From positions 1 through 61,286 of the forward strand of contig JABLYK010000011.1 in assembly GCA_018265835.1 (NCBI GenBank): a stretch of 61,286 nucleotides of DNA, read 5' to 3'. The notes beneath the pieces were generated by a model that saw only the letters and a list, made by a program, of their open reading frames with translations, was not told the origin of the DNA and made no database searches. Both the position numbers and the translations under genes were made by a program. Source of the stretch: Oscillospiraceae bacterium (GTDB taxonomy: Bacteria; Bacillota; Clostridia; Oscillospirales; Oscillospiraceae). This document shows positions 50,744 to 59,808 of the stretch, piece after piece. Positions within the stretch are counted from its first letter, which is position 1, and every line of letters starts with the position of its first letter.

Positions 50744-51220
50744 ATGACAAGAACGGTCGCCCGCGAAATTGCCATTCAGCTCAGCTTTGCTGCGCAGCTC
50801 GCCGGAGAAGATGCCCGCGAGACTGCAGATGCATTTTTTACGCCGGAGTATTTTGAAACGCTGGCGGAGGAGGATACGCTGTTCCGGGAGTATCCCGACG
50901 AGCAGCAGCTTGCCTATATCCGGCGGCTCACAGGGCTGGTCTATGACCACATGTATGAGCTGAACCACTATATTGAGAAGTACGCCAAGGGCTGGAAGCT
51001 CGGCCGCATTTCCCGCATTGCCGCCGCCATCCTGCGCTGCGCGATGTGCGAAATCCTCTATATGGACGACATTCCGAACGCTGCTGCCGTCAACGAGGCC
51101 GTGGAGCTCGCCAAGGGCTATGAGGAGCCGGAAACCGTCGCGTTCATCAACGGGATCTTGGGCAGCTTCATCCGCGGCGAGGTCGAAACGCCTGACCCGG
51201 AACCGACAGCAGAAGCATAG
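50744..51220 (+). CDS. nusB: Transcription antitermination factor NusB
   Basis: A 158-residue all-helical protein that binds boxA RNA with NusE (S10) for rRNA antitermination. REIAIQLSFA at the start and AAAVNEAVELAKGY...FINGILGS in the C-terminal half are the family signature. The first ten residues of the typical RNA-binding patch (R-x2-AR) appear as TRTVAREIA. It is coupled by 3-base spacing to xseA. Confidence 0.92.
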   Translation: MTRTVAREIAIQLSFAAQLAGEDARETADAFFTPEYFETLAEEDTLFREYPDEQQLAYIRRLTGLVYDHMYELNHYIEKYAKGWKLGRISRIAAAILRCAMCEILYMDDIPNAAAVNEAVELAKGYEEPETVAFINGILGSFIRGEVETPDPEPTAEA

Positions 51221-51223
51221 GCG

Positions 51224-52453
51224 ATGGAACAGACCACTCTGACCGTTACGGAACTGAACGCCCGCATCAAGGGTCTCATTGACGCTGACCCCATGCTTGG
51301 AAACGTCTGCGTCAAAGGTGAGCTTTCCAACTACAAGGTCTATCCGTCCGGGCACCACTATTTCACGCTCAAGGACGCGGAGAGCAGTTTGCGCTGTGTG
51401 ATGTTTCGCAGCAGCGCATCCAAACTGCGCTTCCGGCCGGAGAGCGGCATGGGCGTCACGGCGGTAGGCCGCGTTTCCGTCTTCCCACGTGACGGGGCGT
51501 ATCAGCTCTACTGTACAAATCTCATCCCCAGCGGGATGGGGGATCTGTATGTTGCTTATGAGCAGCTCAAAGCCCGCCTGATGCAGGAGGGGCTGTTCGA
51601 CCGGGAGCACAAGCAGCCGCTTCCGCAATATCCAGCGCGGATCGCGGTCATCACATCCTCCGCCGGCGCCGCGGTGCGCGATATCATCCGCGTACTGGGC
51701 AAACGCTGGCCGGCGAGCGAGGTCGTGCTCCTGCCGGTACGCGTACAGGGTGCGGAAGCCCCGGCGGAAATCGTCGGTGCCATCCGTTATGCCAACCGTT
51801 ATCACGTGGCCGATCTCATCATTACCGGCCGCGGCGGCGGGTCGATCGAAGATCTCTGGGCGTTCAACGACGAGCGCGTCGCCCGCGCGATCTATGATTC
51901 ACAGCTTCCCGTGATCTCTGCGGTCGGCCATGAGCCGGACGTGACGATCTCGGATTTCGTCGCAGACTTGCGCGCAGCTACACCGTCCAACGCGGCGGAG
52001 CTGGCCGTACCGAACGAGGCGGATATCCGCGAAATGCTCCGCAGCTATGAAATCCGTATGTCGCAGGCCATGCGCAAACAGCTTGCCGACCGGCGCGTGC
52101 GGCTGGAAGACCTCGCCGGGCGCAAAGCGTTGACGAGTCCGACCGCCTATCTCGATCTCAAGCGCGTGGAGCTGGACTTTGTCCGCAACCGTCTCGCTTC
52201 TGCGAGCGACGCCTATCTCTCGGCGCACAAGCACGCCTTTGCAAAAACTGCCGCCGCACTGGACGCGATGAGTCCGCTAAAAGTGCTCGCGCGCGGTTAT
52301 TCGGTCGCAACCGGACAGGACGGCACGGTGATCAAATCCGCGCAGGATGTGTCCGTCGGCGGCCGCGTGCATCTGCAGCTCGCGTCCGGCGCGCTCCGAT
52401 GCGTTGTGGAAAGCAAGGAGGAAAACCATGGAACAAGAGAAACTGTCCTTTGA
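51224..52453 (+). CDS. xseA: Exodeoxyribonuclease VII large subunit
   Basis: A 409-residue protein with an N-terminal OB-fold (GELSNYKVYPSGHHYFTLKD) and the ExoVII catalytic domain with AVITSSAGAAVRDI, ITGRGGGSIEDLW and SAVGHEPDVTISD. With XseB it degrades single-stranded DNA from both ends. It overlaps xseB by 26 bases. Slightly shorter than typical 440-450-residue members, mainly in the C-terminal helical region. Confidence 0.95.
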   Translation: MEQTTLTVTELNARIKGLIDADPMLGNVCVKGELSNYKVYPSGHHYFTLKDAESSLRCVMFRSSASKLRFRPESGMGVTAVGRVSVFPRDGAYQLYCTNLIPSGMGDLYVAYEQLKARLMQEGLFDREHKQPLPQYPARIAVITSSAGAAVRDIIRVLGKRWPASEVVLLPVRVQGAEAPAEIVGAIRYANRYHVADLIITGRGGGSIEDLWAFNDERVARAIYDSQLPVISAVGHEPDVTISDFVADLRAATPSNAAELAVPNEADIREMLRSYEIRMSQAMRKQLADRRVRLEDLAGRKALTSPTAYLDLKRVELDFVRNRLASASDAYLSAHKHAFAKTAAALDAMSPLKVLARGYSVATGQDGTVIKSAQDVSVGGRVHLQLASGALRCVVESKEENHGTRETVL

Positions 52454-52664
52454 GGCAGCAATGCAGCGGCTGGACGGCATCGTCAAGCGGCTGGAGCGCG
52501 GCGACGTCGCGCTGGAGGAATCTCTGTCGCTGTTTGAGGAGGGCTCCAGACTTCTGGCGTCCTGCAATCAAATGCTTGACGCCGCGGAGCAGAAGGTCAT
52601 TATGCTGAAAAAGGGGAGCGACGGTGCACCCGTAGAGCTCCCGTTCGATACTGAGGGAATTTAA
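52428..52664 (+). CDS. xseB: Exodeoxyribonuclease VII small subunit
   Basis: A 78-residue helical protein with the family core SFEAAMQRLDGIVKRLE and LEESLSLFEEG. Several copies bind the XseA C-terminus. ATG 52428 follows AAGGAGG within the xseA coding sequence, ensuring coupled synthesis. Confidence 0.93.
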   Translation: MEQEKLSFEAAMQRLDGIVKRLERGDVALEESLSLFEEGSRLLASCNQMLDAAEQKVIMLKKGSDGAPVELPFDTEGI

Positions 52665-52667
52665 CGT

Positions 52668-53546
52668 ATGGATTTTCAAACTGCATACAATTGCGATAAA
52701 AACAGGGTCGATCAGGCGCTTGCCGCCTGTTTTCAGGACAACACCGCACCGTACCACACATTGCTGGAGGCCATGCGGTACAGTCTGACTGCCGGTGGAA
52801 AACGGCTGCGCCCCGTGCTGGTGCTCGCGTTCTGCCGCGCCTGCGGCGGGGACGCGCAGGCTGCACTGCCGGCTGCATGCGCGATTGAAATGGTGCATAC
52901 CTATTCACTCATTCACGACGATTTGCCCTGTATGGACAACGACGAGCTGCGCCGCGGTAAGCCCACAAACCATGTGATCTATGGCGAGTGCACCGCTACA
53001 CTCGCGGGTGACGCATTGCAGGCTGAGGCGTTCCGCACCATTCTGGAAAGCAGCCTTCCCGCAGAGATCCGTGCCGAATGCGCCCGTATTTTGGCGGAAG
53101 CCGCTGGAACCACCGGCATCTGCGGTGGCCAGCAGCTCGACATGGAAGGCGAGCAAAAGCAGCTCTCGAAGGACGAGCTGTTGGAGATCCACAAGCGTAA
53201 AACCGCCGCCATGATCCGCGCAGCCTGTTTGATGGGCATCGCCTGCGGAAACGGAACCCCGAAGCAAGTACAGGCGGCAGAGCAGTATGCCGAAGCGCTG
53301 GGTCTTGCGTTCCAGATTCGGGACGATATGCTTGATGTCATCAGCACCGTCGAGGAGCTGGGAAAGCCCATTGGCTCCGACGCGCAGGAGGGGAAGACCA
53401 CGTTCATGTCCCTGTATGGCGCTGAGCGCTGCCAGCAATACGTTCACGAGCTGACGGAACAGGCCGCTGCCGCCGTGGCAGACGAATTCACCGAGCCTGC
53501 TTTTCTGCAGGCGCTCGTCCGCTCGCTGGAGGTACGGAGAACCTGA
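52668..53546 (+). CDS. ispA: Farnesyl diphosphate synthase (geranyltranstransferase)
   Basis: A 292-residue trans-isoprenyl diphosphate synthase. The first aspartate-rich motif is HDDLPCMDNDELRRGKPT and the second FQIRDDMLD; GGKRLRP and GGQQLDM are also present. The residues before the first DDxxD suit a C15 product. Supplies undecaprenyl precursors and links to dxs downstream. It starts 3 bases after the xseB stop. Confidence 0.93.
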   Translation: MDFQTAYNCDKNRVDQALAACFQDNTAPYHTLLEAMRYSLTAGGKRLRPVLVLAFCRACGGDAQAALPAACAIEMVHTYSLIHDDLPCMDNDELRRGKPTNHVIYGECTATLAGDALQAEAFRTILESSLPAEIRAECARILAEAAGTTGICGGQQLDMEGEQKQLSKDELLEIHKRKTAAMIRAACLMGIACGNGTPKQVQAAEQYAEALGLAFQIRDDMLDVISTVEELGKPIGSDAQEGKTTFMSLYGAERCQQYVHELTEQAAAAVADEFTEPAFLQALVRSLEVRRT

Positions 53547-53579
53547 CGAATTGTCGCCAAACTTCAAACAAACATGGAA

Positions 53580-53616
53580 AAGTGCCGGCTTGCTATTGTA
53601 AAATCCGGCGCTTTTT
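53580..53616 (+). terminator. Terminator after ispA overlapping the dxs promoter
   Basis: A 9-bp stem with one G-U pair (53580-53588 with 53605-53613), a 16-base loop and a T-run at 53612-53616. The -35 of the dxs promoter is in the loop. Confidence 0.65.
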
Positions 53617-53624
53617 GTTATATT
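53596..53624 (+). promoter_or_regulatory. Promoter of dxs
   Basis: TTGTAA (53596-53601), a 17-base spacer and TATATT (53619-53624), about 34 bases before the TTG start of dxs. Confidence 0.7.
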
Positions 53625-53658
53625 ATAGTTTGTATTATTATGCGCGAGGTATCATGTT

Positions 53659-55533
53659 TTGAATTTATTGGAGCAAATCAATTCACCGGCAGATCTCAGA
53701 GCGCTGCCGGAACAGGAAATTCCGCAGCTTTGCTCGGAACTTCGTGCGTTTCTGGTGCAGAATGTGTCCAAGACCGGCGGGCATCTGGCGTCAAACCTTG
53801 GCGCCGTGGAACTGACGGTTGCCATTCATCGCGTTTACCATACCGAAACAGACCGTTTGGTCTTTGACGTCGGCCATCAGAGCTACGTCCATAAAATTCT
53901 CACCGGCCGCCGCGACGCGTTCTCCACGCTGCGGCAGTACGGCGGCATTGCAGGCTTCCCGAAGCCGTCGGAGAGCGTGCATGACGCGTTCGTCGCGGGG
54001 CACGCCTCGACCTCCATTTCCACGGCACTCGGCATGGCCAGGGCACGCACGCTGCGCGGCGAAAATTATAACGTCGTCGCCCTGATCGGCGACGGTGCGC
54101 TCACGGGTGGCCTGGCCTATGAGGGGCTGTCCGACGCCGGACAGAGTGGGGAACCGCTCGTCATCATCCTGAACGACAACGGCATGTCCATCAACAAAAA
54201 CGTCGGCGGCATGGCAACGTTGCTCTCCAAGCAGCGCGTCACGCCTGGTTATCTGCGCTTCAAGCAGTTTTACCGCAGCACCGTCGGCAAGGTCAGGCCG
54301 CTGTACAATGTGATGCATAAAATCAAGGAGAATGTCAAGGACCGTGTCCTGCCGAACAACATGTTCGACGATATGGGCTTTTATTATATCGGTCCTGTGG
54401 ACGGGCATAACGAGAAGGAACTGGAGCGCATGCTGCGCTGGGCGCGCGATCTGCGCCAGCCGGTGCTGCTGCATGTCGTCACGCAAAAGGGAAAGGGCAT
54501 TTTCTATACCGAGCGCAACCCGGAAAAATATCACGGTGTCGGTACATTCGATCCCGTCACCGGCGCGCTTCCGGAGGAAAGGCCCTGCTTCTCCAAAGTG
54601 TTTGGGGAAACGCTGACCACGTTGGGAGCGGATGACGCCGATCTGGTCGCCATTACCGCCGCCATGTGCAGCGGTACAGGGCTGACGCCGTTCGCAAGGC
54701 GGTTTCCATCCCGGTTCTACGACGTCGGCATCGCCGAAGGTCACGCCGTCACCATGGCCGCCGCCATGGCGAAGCAGGGCCTGCATCCGGTGTTTGCCGT
54801 CTATTCGAGCTTTCTGCAGCGCGCCTACGACATGCTGCTGCACGATGTTTCCCTGCAGAATCTGCACGTCGTATTCGGCGTGGATCGTGCCGGCATCGTC
54901 GGCAACGACGGCGACACGCATAACGGCTGTTTTGATGTGAGTTACCTCAGCTCCGTGCCTGGTATGACCATTCTTTGCCCGGCGAGCTTCGCCGAGCTGC
55001 GCGGAATGCTGCGCTATGCGCTGTATCAGGTGTCCGGCCCGGTCGCGCTGCGCTACCCCCGCGGCGGGGAGGGGGCGTATACCGACTCCCATTTGGAGCC
55101 TGTAACCTGTCTGCGCGCGGGAAGTGACCTCACACTCGTAACGTATGGTATTCTGACCAACGAAGCGCTTGCTGCGGCGAACCAGCTGTCCGCGGACGGT
55201 ATTGGCGCAGAAGTCCTGAAACTGGGGCAAATCCAGCCGTTGGAGACGGACCGCATTTTGAGCTCCCTGCAAAAGACGGGCCGGTTGATTGTCGCAGAAG
55301 ATGTCTGTGCAGCCGGCTGCGTCGGTGCGCGCATTCTGACTGCCGCCGCACAAAACGGCATGGAATTGAAAGCCGCCCGTCTCATCAATTTGAAAAACGG
55401 ATTGATCCAGCACGGTGCGCCGGCGGTTTTGATTGAAAAATGCGGCCTGAATGCAGCCGCGATCGCCGCCGCTGCGCGGGATATGCTCACAGCCGGGGAA
55501 GGAAACACGCAGCATGAAGAAAATCAGACTTGA
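53659..55533 (+). CDS. dxs: 1-deoxy-D-xylulose-5-phosphate synthase
   Basis: A 624-residue thiamine-diphosphate enzyme joining pyruvate and glyceraldehyde-3-phosphate, the first step of the MEP isoprenoid pathway. Visible blocks are VFDVGHQSYVHKILTGR, IGDGALTGGLAYEGL with the ThDP/Mg2+ site, the transketolase catalytic region DVGIAEGHAVTMAA and HNGCFDVSYL. Full length. The start is a TTG at 53659 with GAGG 9 bases upstream; no in-frame ATG is nearby. The 3' end overlaps tlyA by 20 bases. Confidence 0.96.
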   Translation: MNLLEQINSPADLRALPEQEIPQLCSELRAFLVQNVSKTGGHLASNLGAVELTVAIHRVYHTETDRLVFDVGHQSYVHKILTGRRDAFSTLRQYGGIAGFPKPSESVHDAFVAGHASTSISTALGMARARTLRGENYNVVALIGDGALTGGLAYEGLSDAGQSGEPLVIILNDNGMSINKNVGGMATLLSKQRVTPGYLRFKQFYRSTVGKVRPLYNVMHKIKENVKDRVLPNNMFDDMGFYYIGPVDGHNEKELERMLRWARDLRQPVLLHVVTQKGKGIFYTERNPEKYHGVGTFDPVTGALPEERPCFSKVFGETLTTLGADDADLVAITAAMCSGTGLTPFARRFPSRFYDVGIAEGHAVTMAAAMAKQGLHPVFAVYSSFLQRAYDMLLHDVSLQNLHVVFGVDRAGIVGNDGDTHNGCFDVSYLSSVPGMTILCPASFAELRGMLRYALYQVSGPVALRYPRGGEGAYTDSHLEPVTCLRAGSDLTLVTYGILTNEALAAANQLSADGIGAEVLKLGQIQPLETDRILSSLQKTGRLIVAEDVCAAGCVGARILTAAAQNGMELKAARLINLKNGLIQHGAPAVLIEKCGLNAAAIAAAARDMLTAGEGNTQHEENQT

Positions 55534-56320
55534 TCAGTTGGTTTTTGATTTGGGGCTGACAGAAAGCCGTGAGCGCGCCAAGACCACGATCATGAGCGGA
55601 CTGGTCTATGTCAATGGCCAGAAGGCGGATAAGCCCGGCATGCAGGTTGCGCCGGATGCAGAGGTTGAGGTGCGCGGCGACGCACTGCCCTATGTCAGCC
55701 GCGGTGGCTTCAAGCTGGAAAAGGCACTGAAGGTCTTTCCGGTCGATCCTGCCGGTCTGGTATGTATCGACTGCGGCGCGTCTACCGGCGGCTTTACGGA
55801 TGTGCTGCTGAAAAACGGAGCGGCAAAGGTCTACGCCGTGGACGTCGGCTACGGGCAGCTCGCATGGAGTCTGCGCAACGATGCGCGCGTAATCTCCATG
55901 GAGCGCACAAACGTGCGGTACATTACATCCGAGCAAATTCCTGAGCCGCTCGATCTGGCGGTCATGGATTTGTCGTTCATCTCTGTCAAGCTGATTCTCC
56001 CGGCAGTATATCCTCTGCTGAAGGAGGATGCAGCCGTCGTCTGCCTGATTAAGCCGCAGTTTGAGGCCGGGCGTGACGAGGTCGGCAAAAAAGGCGTCGT
56101 CCGGGACAAGCAGGTGCATTTATCTGTGCTCCAGAGCTTTCTGGACTTTGTCCCAACTGCCGGTTTTACCGCAATGGGTCTCGATTACTCGCCCATCAAA
56201 GGGCCGGAAGGGAACATCGAGTATCTCGGCTACCTGCGCAAGGGCAACCACCCCGCACCGGGGCTGTCGCCAGCGCAAGTTGTGGAACAATCCCACGCAA
56301 ATTTGGAGAAAATCAGGTGA
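55514..56320 (+). CDS. tlyA: TlyA-family rRNA (cytidine-2'-O)-methyltransferase
   Basis: A 268-residue protein with an N-terminal S4 RNA-binding domain (RLDQLVFDLGLTESRERA) and an FtsJ-like methyltransferase domain with the SAM motif CGASTGGFTDVLL and DLSFISVKLILP. TlyA methylates ribosomal RNA; in some bacteria it also has been called a hemolysin. Its place between dxs and nadK is conserved in Bacillota. Confidence 0.92.
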   Translation: MKKIRLDQLVFDLGLTESRERAKTTIMSGLVYVNGQKADKPGMQVAPDAEVEVRGDALPYVSRGGFKLEKALKVFPVDPAGLVCIDCGASTGGFTDVLLKNGAAKVYAVDVGYGQLAWSLRNDARVISMERTNVRYITSEQIPEPLDLAVMDLSFISVKLILPAVYPLLKEDAAVVCLIKPQFEAGRDEVGKKGVVRDKQVHLSVLQSFLDFVPTAGFTAMGLDYSPIKGPEGNIEYLGYLRKGNHPAPGLSPAQVVEQSHANLEKIR

Positions 56321-56326
56321 TCTGTG

Positions 56327-57193
56327 ATGCACGGTCATATCGTCCTTGCGGCGAATCTTTATCGGGACTCGCACTTTCAAAAGACACGCGCGGTATATGA
56401 CGTCCTGACCAATGCTGGGTATCCGGTCATGGTCTCTCCCGTGTTCGTATCGGCATTTGACCAAACGCTGCCGCGGGAAATTCCCACACTTCCGCTCCAG
56501 AAAGCGGCGGAGGGCGCAGCGCTCGTCGTCGTTCTGGGCGGGGACGGCACGATCCTGCACGTCGCCGACGCTGTGCGTGGAAAGGAACTGCCGATCATCG
56601 GCGTCAATCTGGGCGGCAAGGGTTTTCTCGCTGGGCTGGAGGCATCCGAAATTCCACGGATTGCAGACGTTGCGGCAGGGAAGTACCGCATCAGCCGCCG
56701 CATGATGCTCGATGTGGAGCTGGTGCGCGGCGGATCGGTGATCTTTTCGCAATGCGTGCTCAACGATGTCGTCGTTCATGGCGGAAATGTAGACTGTATC
56801 GGCATTATCGCCTGTGGCGACGGAACCCCCATCACGCACTTCAGCGGTGACGGTATCATCATCTCTACGCCAACCGGCTCTACGGCCTATTCCATGTCCG
56901 CAGGCGGCCCGCTCGTCGAGCCGGACAATGAAAACATCATCCTCACGCCGATCTGTGCCCATAATCTCACCGGCAAATCGTTTGTGCTCTCGCCCAACCG
57001 CGTCGTGACCATCGAGCCGGAGCGCATTCACGACCGCCCGGCCGTTCTCGTGGCCGATGGCGGAGACGGCGTCCCGCTCGTTCGCGGAGACTGCATCCGG
57101 ATATGCAAATCCGCATGCACAACGCTGCTGGCCGATCCCGGCGTGCGCAGCTTTTATGAGATCGCATTTGATAAGTTGACGGGAAAGCTCTAA
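56327..57193 (+). CDS. nadK: NAD kinase
   Basis: A 288-residue NAD(+) kinase making NADP(+). VVVLGGDGTILH is the GGDGT motif, GVNLGGKGFLA and STPTGSTAYSMSAGGP complete the substrate site, and the C-terminus has VVTIEPERIHDRPAVLVADG. ATG 56327 has AGGTGA 6 bases upstream; GTG 56324 is an alternative. In the same transcript as tlyA and argR. Confidence 0.94.
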   Translation: MHGHIVLAANLYRDSHFQKTRAVYDVLTNAGYPVMVSPVFVSAFDQTLPREIPTLPLQKAAEGAALVVVLGGDGTILHVADAVRGKELPIIGVNLGGKGFLAGLEASEIPRIADVAAGKYRISRRMMLDVELVRGGSVIFSQCVLNDVVVHGGNVDCIGIIACGDGTPITHFSGDGIIISTPTGSTAYSMSAGGPLVEPDNENIILTPICAHNLTGKSFVLSPNRVVTIEPERIHDRPAVLVADGGDGVPLVRGDCIRICKSACTTLLADPGVRSFYEIAFDKLTGKL

Positions 57194-57209
57194 ACATGGA
57201 GGCTCCAGA

Positions 57210-57659
57210 ATGAAATCAACAAGACAGAACGTCATCCTGTCCATCATAGAAAAGCAGGAAATCGAAACGCAGAACCAGCTCATGGAGGCGCTGGCGCAGT
57301 GCGGCATCAAAAGCACACAGGCGACATTGTCGCGCGATATCAAAGAGTTGCACCTTGTGAAAACGCTTGCCTCCAATGGAAAATACCGTTATTCTGCCCC
57401 TGCGGGCGAGGAAGTGCCCGGCTATGACGACCGGCTGCGGAAAATATTCCGCGAAAGCGTCACGTCCTACGCTGAGGCGCAAAACATCATCGTCGTCAAA
57501 ACGCTTCCGGGGCTCGCCTCCGCCGCCTGTTCCACGCTGGACAGCATGGATATCGAATCCCTTGTCGGCACTCTGGCGGGTGATGATACGGCATTTCTTG
57601 TGATGAAGGACAACGCCGCCGCAGCGGCGCTCTGCAAGGAAATTGAAAAAATGCTCTGA
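57210..57659 (+). CDS. argR: Arginine repressor ArgR/AhrC
   Basis: A 149-residue regulator with a winged-helix N-terminus (QATLSRDIKELHLVKT as recognition region) and a C-terminal oligomerisation/arginine-binding domain with TLAGDDTAFLVMKDN. Controls arginine biosynthesis and catabolism as a hexamer. No arginine genes are adjacent; the position before recN is conserved in Bacillota. GGAGGCTCC precedes the ATG. Confidence 0.94.
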   Translation: MKSTRQNVILSIIEKQEIETQNQLMEALAQCGIKSTQATLSRDIKELHLVKTLASNGKYRYSAPAGEEVPGYDDRLRKIFRESVTSYAEAQNIIVVKTLPGLASAACSTLDSMDIESLVGTLAGDDTAFLVMKDNAAAAALCKEIEKML

Positions 57660-57682
57660 TCCACTCCCGGAGGTGAACCGGT

Positions 57683-59380
57683 TTGCTCAACGAACTGCAT
57701 ATTGAAAACGTCGCGGTGATCGAACGCGCAAGCATTGCATTCGGCGCCGGACTGAATATCCTGACGGGCGAGACCGGCGCAGGCAAGTCAATTCTGGTAG
57801 ACTCGCTCCACGCCGTGCTCGGCGGGCGCGTTTCGCGGGAGCTGGTGCGCAGCGGTGCGGAAAAAGCCGTCGTCTGCGCCACGTTTGACCCGCAGCCTGC
57901 CGCACAATGGTGCGTGGAAAACGAGATTGAATGCGATGACGAACTGATCATCCGCCGCCAGATCACTGCCGATGGCAAGACCGCATGCCGCGTCTGCGGA
58001 ACGCCTGTCACCACGGCACAGATGCGCGTGCTCGGCAGTCTCCTGCTGGACATTCATGGCCAGAACGACGGACAGCAGCTGCTCGACGAACGGCAGCATC
58101 TGCGGTATCTGGATCAGTTTGGCGGTCTGGATGCGGAGATGGCCGCTTATTCCGCGGAATATCAGAAATATGCCGCGCTTTGCAAAGAGCATGAAACGCT
58201 CTCTTCCTATGAAAGCGAAAAGGAGCTTCTTACCGACAGTCTCCGCCACCAGATCGAAGAGCTGGAGCAAGCTCAGCTCAAGGCCGGGGAAGAGGCGGAG
58301 CTGACGGAGCGGCGCGAACTGCTGCGCAACTTTGAAAAGCTATCCGAAGCGGTGGATCTGGCTTATGACCTGCTTTCCGGGCGGGACGATTGCGCGGTCG
58401 CGCTGGCCGCTGAGGCAAACGATGCCGTCAGCCGCGCCGCTGCTTATGCGAGCGAGCTTTCCGCCCTGCCGGCTGCCGTGCAGGATGCGGTATACGCTCT
58501 GCAGGATGCCGCGGAAACGCTGCGCGATTTTCGGGATGGGATGGATTTTTCCGACGAAGAATATGACCGCATCGAAAACCGGCTCGCCGTGCTGCGGCGG
58601 CTGGAGCGCAAATACAACACCGACGAGAGTGGCCTGATTCAAAAGCTGGAGGACGCGCGCAAAAAGCTGGACGAGATCGAATACGCCGATGACCGGCTGC
58701 AAAAGCTCGACCGGCTGATTCAGCAGCAGGAAACCGTCGTTCAAAAGGCCGCAAAGAAGCTGACTGCAGTCCGGAAAACCGCTGCCGCCGCGCTGGAAAA
58801 GCAGGTGGAGCAGGAGCTGCGCGAGCTGTCCATGCCAGCGGTGCGGTTTCGGGTCGAACTTCTGCCGCTCTCCGGCCAGCCAGGATTTCAGGCGACCGGT
58901 GCCGATGTGGTGCAGTTTCTGATTTCCGCCAACGCCGGGGAGCAGCCGGGGCGCATCAGCAAAATTGCCTCCGGCGGCGAGCTGTCGCGCATCATGCTGG
59001 CGCTGAAAAACGTGTTTGCCCAGCGGGACAACGTCCCTTCCATGGTGTTCGATGAGGTAGATACAGGTGTATCCGGCGTCGCGGCGCAGCGCGTTGGCGA
59101 AAAGCTGGCCAAGCTCTCGGCAACCAAACAGGTCATCTGCATCACGCACCTGCCGCAGATCGCGGCCATGGCCGATCATCACTATCTCATTGAAAAAGCA
59201 GTGTCCGGCGGGCGCACCCGCACCACGGTACAGCCGCTCGACCGTGCCGGAAGATGCCATGAGCTTGCACGCCTGCACGGAGGCGACAATATTACGGAAC
59301 TGACGCTTGCCAGCGCGGAAGAGCAGCTCGCCTCCGCCGAACAATATAAAAACAGCATCCAACAAACGATAGAAAGATAA
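57683..59380 (+). CDS. recN: DNA repair protein RecN
   Basis: A 565-residue SMC-like ATPase for double-strand break repair. Walker A GETGAGKSILVDS is near residue 30, LDIHGQNDGQQLLD follows, a coiled-coil spans roughly 150-390, and ISKIASGGELSRIMLALK plus VFDEVDTGVSG are the signature and Walker B. The start is a TTG at 57683 behind a textbook GGAGGTGA. Full length. Confidence 0.95.
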   Translation: MLNELHIENVAVIERASIAFGAGLNILTGETGAGKSILVDSLHAVLGGRVSRELVRSGAEKAVVCATFDPQPAAQWCVENEIECDDELIIRRQITADGKTACRVCGTPVTTAQMRVLGSLLLDIHGQNDGQQLLDERQHLRYLDQFGGLDAEMAAYSAEYQKYAALCKEHETLSSYESEKELLTDSLRHQIEELEQAQLKAGEEAELTERRELLRNFEKLSEAVDLAYDLLSGRDDCAVALAAEANDAVSRAAAYASELSALPAAVQDAVYALQDAAETLRDFRDGMDFSDEEYDRIENRLAVLRRLERKYNTDESGLIQKLEDARKKLDEIEYADDRLQKLDRLIQQQETVVQKAAKKLTAVRKTAAAALEKQVEQELRELSMPAVRFRVELLPLSGQPGFQATGADVVQFLISANAGEQPGRISKIASGGELSRIMLALKNVFAQRDNVPSMVFDEVDTGVSGVAAQRVGEKLAKLSATKQVICITHLPQIAAMADHHYLIEKAVSGGRTRTTVQPLDRAGRCHELARLHGGDNITELTLASAEEQLASAEQYKNSIQQTIER

Positions 59381-59393
59381 AGGAGCAATGATC

Positions 59394-59786
59394 ATGACTG
59401 TAAAAGAACGTGCGGTCGAATATCACAACAACGGCTGCAACTGCGCGCAAAGCGTTCTTTGCGCGCTCAGTGACTATACCGGTTTGGACGAGCAGGCCGC
59501 AAAATGCATCTCGGCTGGTTTCGGCGGCGGCGCCCGCTGCGGCGAGCTTTGCGGCGCGATTACAGGCGGCATCATGGCGCTCGGTCTTGCCAGCAATAAT
59601 GCGAACGGCGCGCCCAGCGGCTCCGTCGCTACGCTGACAATCGAACTGACGAAAACGTTCCGCGCAGAGCATGGCTGCGTGCGCTGTCAGGATCTGACCA
59701 TGAAATACGGCGGCAAGACACATTGCCCAAAGATGATTGAAACCGCAACCAGTATTGCAGAAAAAATCATTCAGGAAAAGATCTAA
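59394..59786 (+). CDS. C_GCAxxG_C_C family redox-type small protein
   Basis: A 130-residue soluble protein with conserved cysteines: NGCNCAQSVL at the start, GGGARCGELCGAITGG in the middle and CVRCQDLT/HCPKM near the end, the pattern of the C_GCAxxG_C_C family. The cysteines suggest metal or redox function, but the role is unknown. ATG 59394 is better spaced from AAGGAG than ATG 59388. It sits between recN and tyrS. Confidence 0.85.
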   Translation: MTVKERAVEYHNNGCNCAQSVLCALSDYTGLDEQAAKCISAGFGGGARCGELCGAITGGIMALGLASNNANGAPSGSVATLTIELTKTFRAEHGCVRCQDLTMKYGGKTHCPKMIETATSIAEKIIQEKI

Positions 59787-59808
59787 TTTTCAGATAGGGG
59801 AGAATCGC

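Noticed and set aside
53574..53867. 97-codon plus-strand frame overlapping the dxs start
   Set aside because: It lies in the terminator/promoter region and runs out of frame into dxs, whose TTG start and ribosome site are convincing.
53791..55515. 574-codon minus-strand reading frame opposite dxs
   Set aside because: Antisense shadow of a well-conserved enzyme; no ribosome site or motifs.
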